This document shows, piece by piece, positions 10,094 through 18,519 of a stretch of DNA of 64,000 bases. The notes below the pieces were generated by a model, which searched no databases, was not told the DNA's origin, and saw only the letters and a list, made by a program, of their open reading frames with translations. The stretch is from positions 186,001 to 250,000 of the forward strand of contig NZ_RXYB01000003.1 in NCBI RefSeq assembly GCF_008086615.1, written 5' to 3'. Made by a program: the position numbers and the translations under genes. Positions within the stretch are counted from its first letter, which is position 1; the number at the start of each line of letters is the position of its first letter. Source of the stretch: Acetobacterium tundrae. GTDB lineage: Bacteria > Bacillota > Clostridia > Eubacteriales > Eubacteriaceae.

Positions 10094-10417
10094 TTATTCT
10101 TCTTCGTAATCTACTTCTAGTTCAACTTCTGCTTCTTCTTCATTGGTTTTCTGGTTATCCTCTGCTATGGCCTTTTCGTAAGCACGCAGGACACATTCCT
10201 GCATTTCACGACGGGTACCCATATTTATGGGATGTGCAATGTCTTTAAATTCGCCATCCGGTGTTTTCCGGCTGGGCATCGCAATAAAAAATCCGCTTTG
10301 CCCCTCAATTACCTTAATATCATGAACAACGAATTGATCATCAAAAGTAACCGAGACAATCGCTCTCATTTTACCATCTGGATACGTTTTCCGTACTCTT
10401 ACGTCTGTTATTTCCAT
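10094..10417 (-). CDS. spoVG: SpoVG family RNA/DNA-binding regulator
   Basis: A 107-residue protein beginning [10 protein letters not shown], a near-exact SpoVG start, with the conserved core [23 protein letters not shown]. In Bacillus SpoVG affects septation and sporulation, and related proteins bind nucleic acid and act as global regulators. The C-terminus is very acidic ([15 protein letters not shown]). A strong RBS (GGGGGAG) precedes the start. The position between purR and glmU is the standard Firmicute order. Confidence 0.95.
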   Translation of the reverse strand: MEITDVRVRKTYPDGKMRAIVSVTFDDQFVVHDIKVIEGQSGFFIAMPSRKTPDGEFKDIAHPINMGTRREMQECVLRAYEKAIAEDNQKTNEEEAEVELEVDYEEE

Positions 10418-10478
10418 CTCGTAAGCTCCCCCTTTGAAATAAAGTCACATGTCTAATTTCACACCTATATACTACCAC

Positions 10479-10508
10479 AAATTCAACAATATTAAAACAA
10501 AAACCTTA
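10479..10508 (-). promoter_or_regulatory. Candidate sigma-H type promoter for spoVG
   Basis: On the minus strand TAAGGTTTT, 12 nt, then GTTGAATTT lie 62-91 bp upstream of spoVG. The -10 part matches the sigma-H consensus RnnGAATww fully; the -35 part matches RnAGGAwWW only partly. A better -35-like string (GTAGGATAT, 10519-10527) is too far away at 31 bp. Bacillus spoVG is a classic sigma-H gene, so the idea is plausible, but the match is modest. The rest of the 350-bp gap to purR shows no convincing gene or terminator. Confidence 0.3.
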
Positions 10509-10767
10509 ACTTTTTTCCATATCCTACCATTCTTAAAAAGGGTTTAAAAAGAATGACGAATTTTTGCATCTTAATTTCTAAAGACGAAATACCAATTTTT
10601 GTTTTTTTATTAAAAAAGCGTGATTTGATCAGGTTTGTAGACATCACCGTGGTACGAATCCACGCGGTTTATTTCATAACTGCATTTATTTGGTTGTGGA
10701 TCTCATCAGAAATAATCAGATTGTCATTGGCATTCAGATTTGCAGCGATTTTAATTCAAATCATTTT

Positions 10768-11574
10768 TCAAGATTCTGAATACAGCGAAACGCCTATTCC
10801 AGTTCCTTCGGTATCCTCATCATCCATCCAAATCAGCGGTTTAAAATGATCGACAAGTTTTTCAAAGGGAAATCGGGTGACAAATATAACACAGATTCCC
10901 ATTACTTCGGCACCAACCTCTTCCATCAGATTAGCCATTCCCTTCGCCGTTCCACCGCCTTTCATGAAATCATCAATAATCAAGACTTTCTTGTGCGTCA
11001 AATCAATACGTCTGCTTAAATACATTGTTTTTATTTTATTGGATGACCCTGAAATATAATTGACACTGGTCGTTGCCCCTTCAGTCACACGGTTTGATCG
11101 TCTGATAATGCCCATTGGTACATTCAGATAATGCGCTGTTTCCAGAGCAGCTGGAATTCCCTTTGTTTCTGTTGTTATAACATATTCAATATCCTTATCG
11201 CCATATTTGGAAGCAATAATACGCCCAATATTTTTAGAATAGCGGGGATTTGATAGGATATCACTGTAATATAAAAAACCACCCTGAATTTTTCGGGAAG
11301 GTTCTTGAAGCATTTCAGCAATCTCTTTAAGAATCGCTTCTTCTTCGGTTTTCGTTACCATGGGATGATAAACAACGCCCCCTGATGCCCCTGAATAAGT
11401 TTCAACGCAGCCTGATCCCGACATTTCAATCGCACTTTTTACGATGGCGACATCTTCACACACGCTTGATTTTCCAACTTCTAACAGATCAGTAAAATAA
11501 CTATAACTAAACACCTTACTGGGGTGGTCTGACAATACTTTTGTAATGATACTAATTCTTTCATTTTTCTTCAT
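10768..11574 (-). CDS. purR: Purine operon repressor PurR
   Basis: A 268-residue Bacillus-type PurR. It has an N-terminal winged-helix domain (about residues 1-75, starting MKKNERISIITKVLSDHP) and a C-terminal phosphoribosyltransferase-like effector domain with the PRPP-binding motif VLIIDDFMKGGGTAKGM. It represses purine genes and is released by PRPP. The start has AGGTGAG just upstream. It is divergent from murC, and a PurBox in the shared gap points to autoregulation. Confidence 0.95.
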   Translation of the reverse strand: MKKNERISIITKVLSDHPSKVFSYSYFTDLLEVGKSSVCEDVAIVKSAIEMSGSGCVETYSGASGGVVYHPMVTKTEEEAILKEIAEMLQEPSRKIQGGFLYYSDILSNPRYSKNIGRIIASKYGDKDIEYVITTETKGIPAALETAHYLNVPMGIIRRSNRVTEGATTSVNYISGSSNKIKTMYLSRRIDLTHKKVLIIDDFMKGGGTAKGMANLMEEVGAEVMGICVIFVTRFPFEKLVDHFKPLIWMDDEDTEGTGIGVSLYSES

Positions 11575-11600
11575 TTCTCACCTATGATGATTTTTTCTTA

Positions 11601-11613
11601 AAATCCGAACATT
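11601..11613. promoter_or_regulatory. PurBox (PurR operator)
   Basis: The plus strand reads AAATCCGAACATT, a full match to the Bacillus PurBox consensus AWWWCCGAACWWT. It lies 27 bp upstream of the purR start codon and just downstream of the candidate purR promoter. Full PurR sites contain two inverted boxes; the partner here is poor (AATATTCATAATT at 11620-11632, core TTC only). The likely role is PurR autorepression. Confidence 0.7.
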
Positions 11614-11629
11614 TTTCTCAATATTCATA

Positions 11630-11658
11630 ATTTTATTCGTATTTCAATAAAAGCGCAA
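11630..11658 (-). promoter_or_regulatory. Candidate sigma-A promoter for purR
   Basis: On the minus strand TTGCGC (11653-11658), a 17-bp spacer, then TAAAAT (11630-11635). The predicted transcript starts near 11622, next to the PurBox, which fits repression by PurR. Confidence 0.55.
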
Positions 11659-11671
11659 GTTTTTTTTAATC

Positions 11672-11701
11672 TTTACTCAAGTCAAACACCTGTGTTATAA
11701 T
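11672..11701 (+). promoter_or_regulatory. Candidate sigma-A promoter for murC
   Basis: A consensus TATAAT at 11696-11701 is preceded by a 4/6-match -35 (TTTACT, 11672-11677) with an 18-bp spacer. It would give a leader of about 130 nt before the murC TTG start. Confidence 0.5.
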
Positions 11702-11839
11702 TTTTCGTAAAGTGTTTTTCTGGCTATTGGAATGGTATTTTTGATTATTTTATACCCATTCATTGAGAATAAATGTACACTTTAAGATTTATCATTAAGA
11801 AATAATTAAGATTTTACCATTAATAAAGGAGCTGATTAT

Positions 11840-13258
11840 TTGAAATCTCAACTTGAAAAAAAATTCAATCGACCAATTAATAAATTATTCTTTATTGGAA
11901 TTGGTGGAAGCAGTATGAGCGGTCTCGCCTCTATGTCTTTATCTCAGGGTTTTTCTATTGAAGGTTCTGATATGATAACCTCGTCTTATGTTGAAAAATT
12001 AGAGAGTCTGGGCATTAAGGTACACATCGGACACAATTATGAAAACATCCCGGCTGACACAGATTGTGTTGTTTACTCTGCCGCTATCCATGAGGATAAC
12101 CCGGATATGATTAAAGCCACCGATTTGAACATTCCCAAAATTGAACGCTCGAATTTTTTAGGGCTTTTTTCCCATATTTTCAACAAAACCATTGCCATTT
12201 CCGGTACCCACGGCAAGACGACCACCTCATCCATGATCGCATGCATGCTGCAATATGCTGAATTGAGACCAAGTTTAAGCATCGGTGGAAAACTTGACGA
12301 ATTCGGGGGAAACGCAATCATCGACTCGAAGGAATATTTTGTCGTTGAAGCTTGTGAATATGTGGATAGCTTTCTAACGACTTCCCACTCCATCGGGGTT
12401 ATTACGAATATTGAAGAGGATCATCTGGATTATTTTAAAAATGGCCTTCCTCAAATCAAGGAATCCTTTCATAAATTCGGATGCATTTTACCCTCTGATG
12501 GTCTTATGATCGCCTATGGCGATTCTCAGGATGTATTGGATGTTGTTAAAGGTTTGGCCTGTCCAATTATTACCTACGGTTTAAATCCCCGGAATGACTG
12601 GCATCCTGAAAATATTCAATACGACAAGGTCGGCAAACCAAACTTTGATGTTTATAAAGGCAAATCATTTTATGGTCATTATGAACTGATGATTCCCGGC
12701 GAACACAATGTCCTGGATGCCCTGGCCGCTATTATCTGCGGAGACTTCCTGGCCATTCCCGTTGAAACGTCTATCGCTGCTATGGCTCGCTTTCATGGTG
12801 CCAAACGCCGGTTTGAATTCCGCGGTGAAGTCAATGGGATCAATGTCTTTGAAGACTATGCCCATCATCCTACTGAGTTAAAGGTTGTGATCGATGCAGC
12901 TCTGAACTATGTTCATAATAAACTTTGGGTTGTATTTCAACCCCACACTTACTCGAGAACCTACTCTTTCTTTGATGACTTCGTCGATGCTTTTGCAAAA
13001 GCTGATTATGTCATTCTCAATGATATTTATTCAGATCGTGAAGGCAATGATTGGAACATTCATTCGGAAGATCTTCAAAAAGCTATTGAGGAAAAGTACC
13101 ATATTCCAACCGTGACTATTTCGGCTTTTAAAGATATCGTCGACTATCTCACCAGCCATTTATGTGAAAATGATCTAGTCCTCGTTGCCGGTTCACAAAC
13201 CATTAATCACGTTGCTTTTGACCTCATTGACAAGTTAAAAGAAATGCATAATTCTTGA
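11840..13258 (+). CDS. murC: UDP-N-acetylmuramate--L-alanine ligase
   Basis: A 472-residue Mur ligase that adds L-Ala to UDP-MurNAc in peptidoglycan synthesis. The N-terminal UDP-binding Rossmann region has FFIGIGGSSMSGLA; the ATP loop is SGTHGKTTT at residues 121-129; the C-terminal domain contains VFEDYAHHPTE. The start codon is TTG, with AAAGGAG 8 nt upstream. It is divergent from purR, so the purR-spoVG block and murC share one regulatory gap. Confidence 0.97.
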   Translation: MKSQLEKKFNRPINKLFFIGIGGSSMSGLASMSLSQGFSIEGSDMITSSYVEKLESLGIKVHIGHNYENIPADTDCVVYSAAIHEDNPDMIKATDLNIPKIERSNFLGLFSHIFNKTIAISGTHGKTTTSSMIACMLQYAELRPSLSIGGKLDEFGGNAIIDSKEYFVVEACEYVDSFLTTSHSIGVITNIEEDHLDYFKNGLPQIKESFHKFGCILPSDGLMIAYGDSQDVLDVVKGLACPIITYGLNPRNDWHPENIQYDKVGKPNFDVYKGKSFYGHYELMIPGEHNVLDALAAIICGDFLAIPVETSIAAMARFHGAKRRFEFRGEVNGINVFEDYAHHPTELKVVIDAALNYVHNKLWVVFQPHTYSRTYSFFDDFVDAFAKADYVILNDIYSDREGNDWNIHSEDLQKAIEEKYHIPTVTISAFKDIVDYLTSHLCENDLVLVAGSQTINHVAFDLIDKLKEMHNS

Positions 13259-13318
13259 CATTTTTTCCTAATTAGGGTATTCTGAAGCCAAGTTATATTT
13301 TTTTTAGGAGGCTATTTT

Positions 13319-13603
13319 ATGGAGCAGTATAGCAACAAAGCCACAGCTTCCCTCGTACTGGGAATCATCTCTTTGGTTTGTATTTGGTTTGGCTATTCGG
13401 CACTGGTCGGTGTTGTCTGCGCGATTATCGGTTTGGTTTTTGGAATTCAAATTCGTAAGGCATCTCAAGAAGAAGGCTTTACCCCAAGTGGTATGGCTAC
13501 AGCTGGTTTAGTTCTCAATATTATCGGACTATCATTATGCGCAGTTGCTTTTATTGCGTGTGTGGCTTGTGTTGGTTGTATAAGTACTGCCGCTTATCTA
13601 TAA
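13319..13603 (+). CDS. Small DUF4190 membrane protein
   Basis: A 94-residue protein with two hydrophobic hairpins separated by the polar linker RKASQEEGFTPSGMA. It starts with NKATASLVLGIISL, typical of DUF4190 proteins, whose function is unknown. A strong RBS (AGGAGG) precedes the ATG, and a terminator follows, so it is probably transcribed alone. The same domain recurs at the C-terminus of the protein at 14528-15391, on the other side of lgt. Confidence 0.75.
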   Translation: MEQYSNKATASLVLGIISLVCIWFGYSALVGVVCAIIGLVFGIQIRKASQEEGFTPSGMATAGLVLNIIGLSLCAVAFIACVACVGCISTAAYL

Positions 13604-13615
13604 AACGCACCAAGG

Positions 13616-13645
13616 ATAGACGATTTCAATCGTCTATTTTTTTTA
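13616..13645 (+). terminator. Rho-independent terminator after the DUF4190 gene
   Basis: A 9-bp stem ATAGACGAT/ATCGTCTAT (13616-13624 with 13629-13637), a TTCA loop and a run of T residues directly after it. Confidence 0.85.
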
Positions 13646-13696
13646 TCATCATGCCTCATATCATTGGCTATAATTGGCTATAATGGAAGGAGTCTT

Positions 13697-14467
13697 ATGT
13701 ATCCCATTATTCACATCTTAAACTACACTATCCCAACTTTTGGTATTTTATTTCTTATTGGCACGGGGGCCGGATTTTTAGTTGCTATTTTGACCGCTAA
13801 AAAGTATGATCTTCCCACCATGGATGCGATGTTTTTTGGTCTTTTTGCAATCATTGGTGGTATTTTAGGCGCAAAAATTCTCTATCTTCTTGTCGAACTT
13901 CCCAGTTTCATTACCAACCCCGAAACAGCTTTGATTAAACTAACCACCGGAGGCGCCGTTTTCTATGGCGGGCTTATTGGCGGTATCCTGGGCGGATTTC
14001 TTTACACTCATATTTATCATCTTCATGCCATCAAATATTTTGACATAGCCGTCCCCTGTCTCGCTCTCGCCCAAGCTTTCGGACGGATTGGCTGCTTTTT
14101 CAACGGCTGCTGTTATGGCATTCCCTATGAAGGATTTGGGGCTGTATATTATCCCGTTGGATCCTATCCACCATCCGGCATCGGCCTTTTTCCCTCCCAA
14201 TTAACTGAGTCATTTTTTCTTTTTATCTTAACGCCGGTTCTCATCTTCATCTTATCAAAAAGTAAAACGCCCGGCTTTACCACCGGGTTCTACCTCGTTT
14301 CTTACGGCATTTTCCGGTTTATTAACGAGTTTTTTCGTTCAGATCCCAGAGGATCAATTTTATTCCTTTCAACATCCCAGGTACTCAGCCTTTTTGTTAT
14401 TACTCTCGGGCTTCTGTTTATATTTAAAATACCTCAACGACTTTATGGATATCATCTGAAAAGCTAG
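13697..14467 (+). CDS. lgt: Prolipoprotein diacylglyceryl transferase
   Basis: A 256-residue membrane enzyme that attaches diacylglycerol to the lipobox Cys of prolipoproteins. About seven membrane segments are visible, with the Lgt signature GRIGCFFNGCCYG and the C-terminal RFINEFFRSDPRG. An upstream in-frame start is possible, but GGAAGGAG sits 4 nt before the ATG at 13697, and the protein then begins MYPIIHILNYTIPTFG as in the family. At the position of the E. coli essential His103 (HGG) there is a Tyr (FYGG); I believe related clostridial Lgt proteins can show this, but could not check. Confidence 0.93.
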   Translation: MYPIIHILNYTIPTFGILFLIGTGAGFLVAILTAKKYDLPTMDAMFFGLFAIIGGILGAKILYLLVELPSFITNPETALIKLTTGGAVFYGGLIGGILGGFLYTHIYHLHAIKYFDIAVPCLALAQAFGRIGCFFNGCCYGIPYEGFGAVYYPVGSYPPSGIGLFPSQLTESFFLFILTPVLIFILSKSKTPGFTTGFYLVSYGIFRFINEFFRSDPRGSILFLSTSQVLSLFVITLGLLFIFKIPQRLYGYHLKS

Positions 14468-14527
14468 TTAATTTAATGGGTTTGGGGTATAATTACTATG
14501 ATTAAAATTAATTTAGGAGGTTTTATT

Positions 14528-15391
14528 ATGAATGATTTTGAATATCTTTTTGAAGATGCGGCTCCCTATGCTTCCCAATCAGATAACTTTTGGGCCATTA
14601 TGCCTATTGTTATGTCTATTCTCGGCGTAATTCTGGTTATTGCCCTGATCCTTTGTATCACCTGTTATGTCTTTAATGCCATTGGTCTGTATTCTATGGC
14701 CAGAAAAAGAAACTTGGACCATGCCTGGTTGGCCTGGATTCCCATTGCCAGTAATTACCTCAAGGGTTCTCTTATTAATGATGATGTCTCCATCGGTTCA
14801 TGGCATATTCCTTTCGCCAAAATATTTTTGCCATTGATCGGATTTGCGGTCTCTTTGGTCATTTCAATTCTTGGGTTTATTCCATATATTGGTGTTTTCT
14901 TTGGCCTTGTTTTATCTTTGGCCGTTGGCTTTTATTATTACACTGCGCAGTTCTGGCTTTTTAGCATCTATGACAAAGACCATCGTGTGGTTTATCTGGT
15001 ACTAAGCATTATTTTCCCTTTCTTAGGCCCAATTTTTACATTTGTCATTCGAAATAGGGATGCTGTGGATGAACGACATCCTGAAGAAATTGTTGAAGTC
15101 AACTATGATTCTAAATCTATTATCGCATTGAGTCTGGGTATTTATTCTATTGTCAGTTTCTTCACATTGATGGGAACTGGTTTAATATCAGGTGCTGTTG
15201 GTATTATTTTTGGAATCATTGCCATGAAAGAGCTAAAATCACAAAATAAACCAACCGGAATGGCATTGGCTGGATTGATCTGCTCAATTGTCGGCATTGC
15301 CTTCACGATTCTTATTTTGTTCGCCTGTGTGGTTTGCATTGGTGTGGGAGCTACTGGTATCCTTGGCGGTCTTCTAAACAACATCCATTAA
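14528..15391 (+). CDS. Polytopic membrane protein with C-terminal DUF4190 domain
   Basis: A 287-residue membrane protein. The N-terminal half has a single segment followed by GLYSMARKRNLDHAWLAWIP, a motif seen in uncharacterised Firmicute membrane proteins, then further membrane segments. From about residue 195 a DUF4190 domain follows (SKSIIALSLGIYSI ... KPTGMALAGLICSIVG). An ATG 30 bp upstream is in frame, but AGGAGG lies 7 nt before the ATG at 14528, so that start is used. It lies 60 bp after lgt. Function unknown. Confidence 0.7.
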   Translation: MNDFEYLFEDAAPYASQSDNFWAIMPIVMSILGVILVIALILCITCYVFNAIGLYSMARKRNLDHAWLAWIPIASNYLKGSLINDDVSIGSWHIPFAKIFLPLIGFAVSLVISILGFIPYIGVFFGLVLSLAVGFYYYTAQFWLFSIYDKDHRVVYLVLSIIFPFLGPIFTFVIRNRDAVDERHPEEIVEVNYDSKSIIALSLGIYSIVSFFTLMGTGLISGAVGIIFGIIAMKELKSQNKPTGMALAGLICSIVGIAFTILILFACVVCIGVGATGILGGLLNNIH

Positions 15392-15442
15392 ACAAATCCA
15401 GCTCATCGTTAACATTTCTTAGCATAGCGAGGTAAATGAAAC

Positions 15443-16768
15443 ATGTCTCAATTAAAATATGGTTTGGTTCTTAGTGGCGGTGGTGCGAAAGGCGCCTTTG
15501 AAATGGGTGTATGGAAAGCGCTTAGAGAATGCGATTATTCTCTGGGAGCCGTTATTGGCACCTCGGTAGGGGCGCTGAACGCCGCCGTGATTGCGCAGGA
15601 TGATTTTGATATTGCCATGGAATTTTGGTCAAATCTCACTGTTAACCAGGTTTTAGATCTTAATCAGGAAATAACCAATACCTACGTAAATGAATGGTCA
15701 AAAGGAAATTTTGATGCATTTAGAAACAGCTTTTTAAACATCCTTTTTTCTGATGGTTTGGATATTACCCCTTTGCGAAACAACCTCAACCATTTGATCT
15801 CTGAAGATGCCATTCGAAAATCGCCCATTCGTTTGGGTTTAGTTACTGTCGATCTGACCAGTCTCAGACCAAAACAATTAATGATTGAAGATATCCCTGA
15901 AGGACAGCTCATCGATTATTTACTTGCCAGTTCCGCTCTTCCGGTTTTCCAGAAACAGGAGATTGACGGAAGAACCTATCTTGATGGCGGTTTTTTTGAC
16001 AATGTTCCGATAAATTTTATGATTGAGCAGAATTTTAAAAGAATCATCTCTGTTGAATTTCCAGCGATTGGAATGCGCAAATGGGTTCGGGAGAAAAATG
16101 TTGAAATCATTACTGTCAACAACTCTCAGTTATTAGGCGGAACCTTGGATTTCGATTCTGCTAGAATTCAACAAAATATTCAACTGGGTTATTTAGATGC
16201 ACTGAAAGTTTTTGATGCGGTAGAGGGAAAATACTTTTATTTAAACACTCAAAAAAGCAATGCGATTTACAAAAAATTTCAAGCCCAATTAGGCCTGCCG
16301 CTTTCCAGTCCCAGGCAGCATAAAAAAATGCTGTCATTACTTAATTTGCCAAGGGATTCTGATCAAACTCAAATATTGGCTTCGTTGGAAAACTTATTGA
16401 AAAAAACTTCGTATAAGAATCATCCCTTACCCCTTTCCCTGCTTGAGATTGCCGGCAAAAACTTAGGTGTGCCCCAATTAGAAAACTATCCCATTGATTA
16501 TTTCTTTCAGGCTCTTTTAAAACGGCTTAATCAGCTTTTAAAGGAAAATCTCACATTGCTTGAAAATCCCGGAATTATTAAAACCTTTTTAACACCCAAC
16601 AGCAATAAATTTATTCTGTTTAACTTCATTACCTTCTATATCGTTTTTTTAAGCATCCAAGGAGATTTAAGTCATGAAAACGAATCGACTTTTTTAAGTA
16701 AATTCACTCCGGAAGTATCACTTTCGATGATCACCATTCTTTATATTCATGAAACGCTTAACCAATAA
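15443..16768 (+). CDS. Patatin-like phospholipase family protein
   Basis: A 441-residue protein with a patatin domain in its N-terminal half: the oxyanion loop SGGGAKGAFEMGVW, the nucleophile elbow GTSVGA and the catalytic Asp in DGGFFDN. These predict a Ser-Asp dyad acyl hydrolase acting on lipids. The C-terminal 200 residues are not recognised. No signal peptide is visible, so it is probably cytoplasmic or peripheral to the membrane. The stop codon lies inside the stem of a shared terminator with the convergent SEC-C gene. Confidence 0.85.
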   Translation: MSQLKYGLVLSGGGAKGAFEMGVWKALRECDYSLGAVIGTSVGALNAAVIAQDDFDIAMEFWSNLTVNQVLDLNQEITNTYVNEWSKGNFDAFRNSFLNILFSDGLDITPLRNNLNHLISEDAIRKSPIRLGLVTVDLTSLRPKQLMIEDIPEGQLIDYLLASSALPVFQKQEIDGRTYLDGGFFDNVPINFMIEQNFKRIISVEFPAIGMRKWVREKNVEIITVNNSQLLGGTLDFDSARIQQNIQLGYLDALKVFDAVEGKYFYLNTQKSNAIYKKFQAQLGLPLSSPRQHKKMLSLLNLPRDSDQTQILASLENLLKKTSYKNHPLPLSLLEIAGKNLGVPQLENYPIDYFFQALLKRLNQLLKENLTLLENPGIIKTFLTPNSNKFILFNFITFYIVFLSIQGDLSHENESTFLSKFTPEVSLSMITILYIHETLNQ

Positions 16769-16800
16769 AAAAAGAGCTTTCGCTCTTTTTTTATTGGTTA
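16759..16800. terminator. Bidirectional terminator between convergent genes
   Basis: A perfect 19-bp inverted repeat (16759-16777 with 16782-16800) closes a TTTC loop. The inner stem is AAAAAAAGAGC/GCTCTTTTTTT, so U-runs form on both strands. The stop codons of both flanking genes lie inside the arms (16766-16768 and 16798-16800). Confidence 0.85.
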
Positions 16801-17298
16801 ACGTCCGCAGCATTTTTTATATTTTTTCCCGGAACCGCAAGGACATGGATCATTTCGACCGACCTTAATCTCGTTGACGACTGTTTTTGAACGTTTATAT
16901 TCTTTTGTCAGCACGTCCCGCTCTTCTTCGCTAAAAATATTATTCCATTCTTCTAAGGTATACAGCCATTCTGCCGGAACTCCCAGCATGTTTTTGTAAA
17001 GCTTCGAGAAATCAACATCCAGCTTTATTTCAGTATCCAATTCTACGGCCTCAAGATCAATTGGCGTCACCAGGCTCTCGCTGATGCCATCGATAAAACC
17101 CATATATTGAGCCGGAACCATATTACTTTCTTTAGCAAGGTCTTCCACCTTACCTTCAATCGTTTTGGTTTTACTTCCTAATATCTTTTGATACAGGACT
17201 TTTTCATCAGAACAATATTTTTCCCAGAACACATTTTGTTCCTCTTCGTTACTGCAATTCTCTTCTATATAATTTTTCCATTCTTCATATAAACTCAT
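16798..17298 (-). CDS. SEC-C zinc-motif protein
   Basis: A 166-residue acidic protein whose last 22 residues are a SEC-C zinc-binding motif, [18 protein letters not shown], as found at the end of SecA and in many small proteins. The N-terminal 140 residues are helical and not assigned to a known enzyme. Function unknown; SEC-C proteins often contact ribosomes or SecA partners, but that is only family knowledge. It converges with the patatin gene. Confidence 0.75.
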   Translation of the reverse strand: MSLYEEWKNYIEENCSNEEEQNVFWEKYCSDEKVLYQKILGSKTKTIEGKVEDLAKESNMVPAQYMGFIDGISESLVTPIDLEAVELDTEIKLDVDFSKLYKNMLGVPAEWLYTLEEWNNIFSEEERDVLTKEYKRSKTVVNEIKVGRNDPCPCGSGKKYKKCCGR

Positions 17299-17453
17299 TC
17301 AATTTCTCCTCATCATAATCTAACTATTATTATATCGTAAATTCACTCAGAGTAAAACAACTTTCTTTATTTAAGGAGATTTAATCCTGCAGTTGATTTA
17401 AATATGATTCCAGTTTACAATAATTGTATTAGAATATTTTGAGAGGAATACCC

Positions 17454-18512
17454 ATGAAAAACAACAAGCAAAGCAAAACAAATGAAACTAAAAATTTAAA
17501 AGCTACCTCCTATAAAGGATTAAGTTCTGTCTTCCTTAAATATTTAGTCCTCGCTTTTTTGGGAGCTGTCGGATTAAATCTTATATTAACACTGATCATC
17601 ATCCCATTTTTCAGTGCTTCTGGTTTATGGTTAACGATTCTATTAAACTTAATCCCTAATTTTTTTATAATCATTGTTTTTACCGTGTTTTTCAGTAAGA
17701 AAATAAGCTATATCAAAGAAATCCGAAATGAAACGCAAATGCTTAAAGCAGAAATTTTTGAAGGCTCTGTTTCCATTCAGGGAAAGGATGAATTGACAGC
17801 GATCGCCGAAAACATCAACATCCTTCATCAGTTATATGAAAGAAAAAGCAAAGCCGAAAATCTTGTTAAATTGGAGAACCACCATATCATCACCTCTGTT
17901 TCCAAAAAAATTCATTCGCCGCTAACCGGAGTGATCGGTTACCTTGAACGGATTCAAAATGAAAAAGAACACAATTTCTTGAAAAAGGAAGCTTATTTGA
18001 ATACCGCCTTGAAAAAAGCCTACCTGATGAAGAATTTCATTGATGAACTTTTTGAGCATGCTTTTACTGATGATGGCAAAGGATACTATCAATTCAAAAT
18101 ATACAACGGAAAGCCCCTTCTCAATCGAATTATTGACACCACCACCCAAGCATTGGAAGAAGGTGGATTCAATGTCGTTCTAGAGAACTGTCTCGATCAG
18201 GATTTTTCATTGTGGGTTGACCTGGAACAGATTCAACGCATTTTTGACAATCTGGTTTCGAACATCATTAAATATGCCGATCCTGACAAACCAGTGGATT
18301 TTGGATTGATCCTCAATAAAAATGAATTATGTATTGTTCAGCGAAATAAAACCATCTCTGATTCTGAAAATTCCGGAAAAACCGTCATTGAAACTGATGG
18401 TTCCAGCTTGGATTCCTGCAAAAAAATCATTGCGCGTCATCAAGGCCGAATCGATTATTATCAACTCAATCAAATGTTTAAGGTTGAACTAACCCTTCCG
18501 ATTCACCAGTAG
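17454..18512 (+). CDS. Degenerate membrane histidine-kinase-like protein
   Basis: A 352-residue protein with two N-terminal membrane segments (about residues 25-50 and 57-80), a HAMP-like linker and the remains of HisKA and HATPase domains. The N-box is recognisable (NLVSNIIKYA). The H-box reads SKKIHSPLT where active kinases have SH(D/E)(L)(R/K)TPLT, so the phospho-accepting His is Lys (codon 17904-17906). The G1 and G2 glycine boxes of the ATP lid are missing or broken (DGSSLDSCKKIIARH). No response regulator adjoins it. It is probably a signalling pseudokinase. The ATG at 17454 has GAGAGGA upstream; a TTG 15 bp earlier is less likely. Confidence 0.7.
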   Translation: MKNNKQSKTNETKNLKATSYKGLSSVFLKYLVLAFLGAVGLNLILTLIIIPFFSASGLWLTILLNLIPNFFIIIVFTVFFSKKISYIKEIRNETQMLKAEIFEGSVSIQGKDELTAIAENINILHQLYERKSKAENLVKLENHHIITSVSKKIHSPLTGVIGYLERIQNEKEHNFLKKEAYLNTALKKAYLMKNFIDELFEHAFTDDGKGYYQFKIYNGKPLLNRIIDTTTQALEEGGFNVVLENCLDQDFSLWVDLEQIQRIFDNLVSNIIKYADPDKPVDFGLILNKNELCIVQRNKTISDSENSGKTVIETDGSSLDSCKKIIARHQGRIDYYQLNQMFKVELTLPIHQ

Positions 18513-18519
18513 CAACGAG

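Noticed and set aside
10553-10849. A 98-codon plus-strand open frame in the gap before purR
   Set aside because: No RBS, its 3' third is antisense to purR, and the composition looks like random AT-rich frame (FCILISKDEIPIFVFLL).
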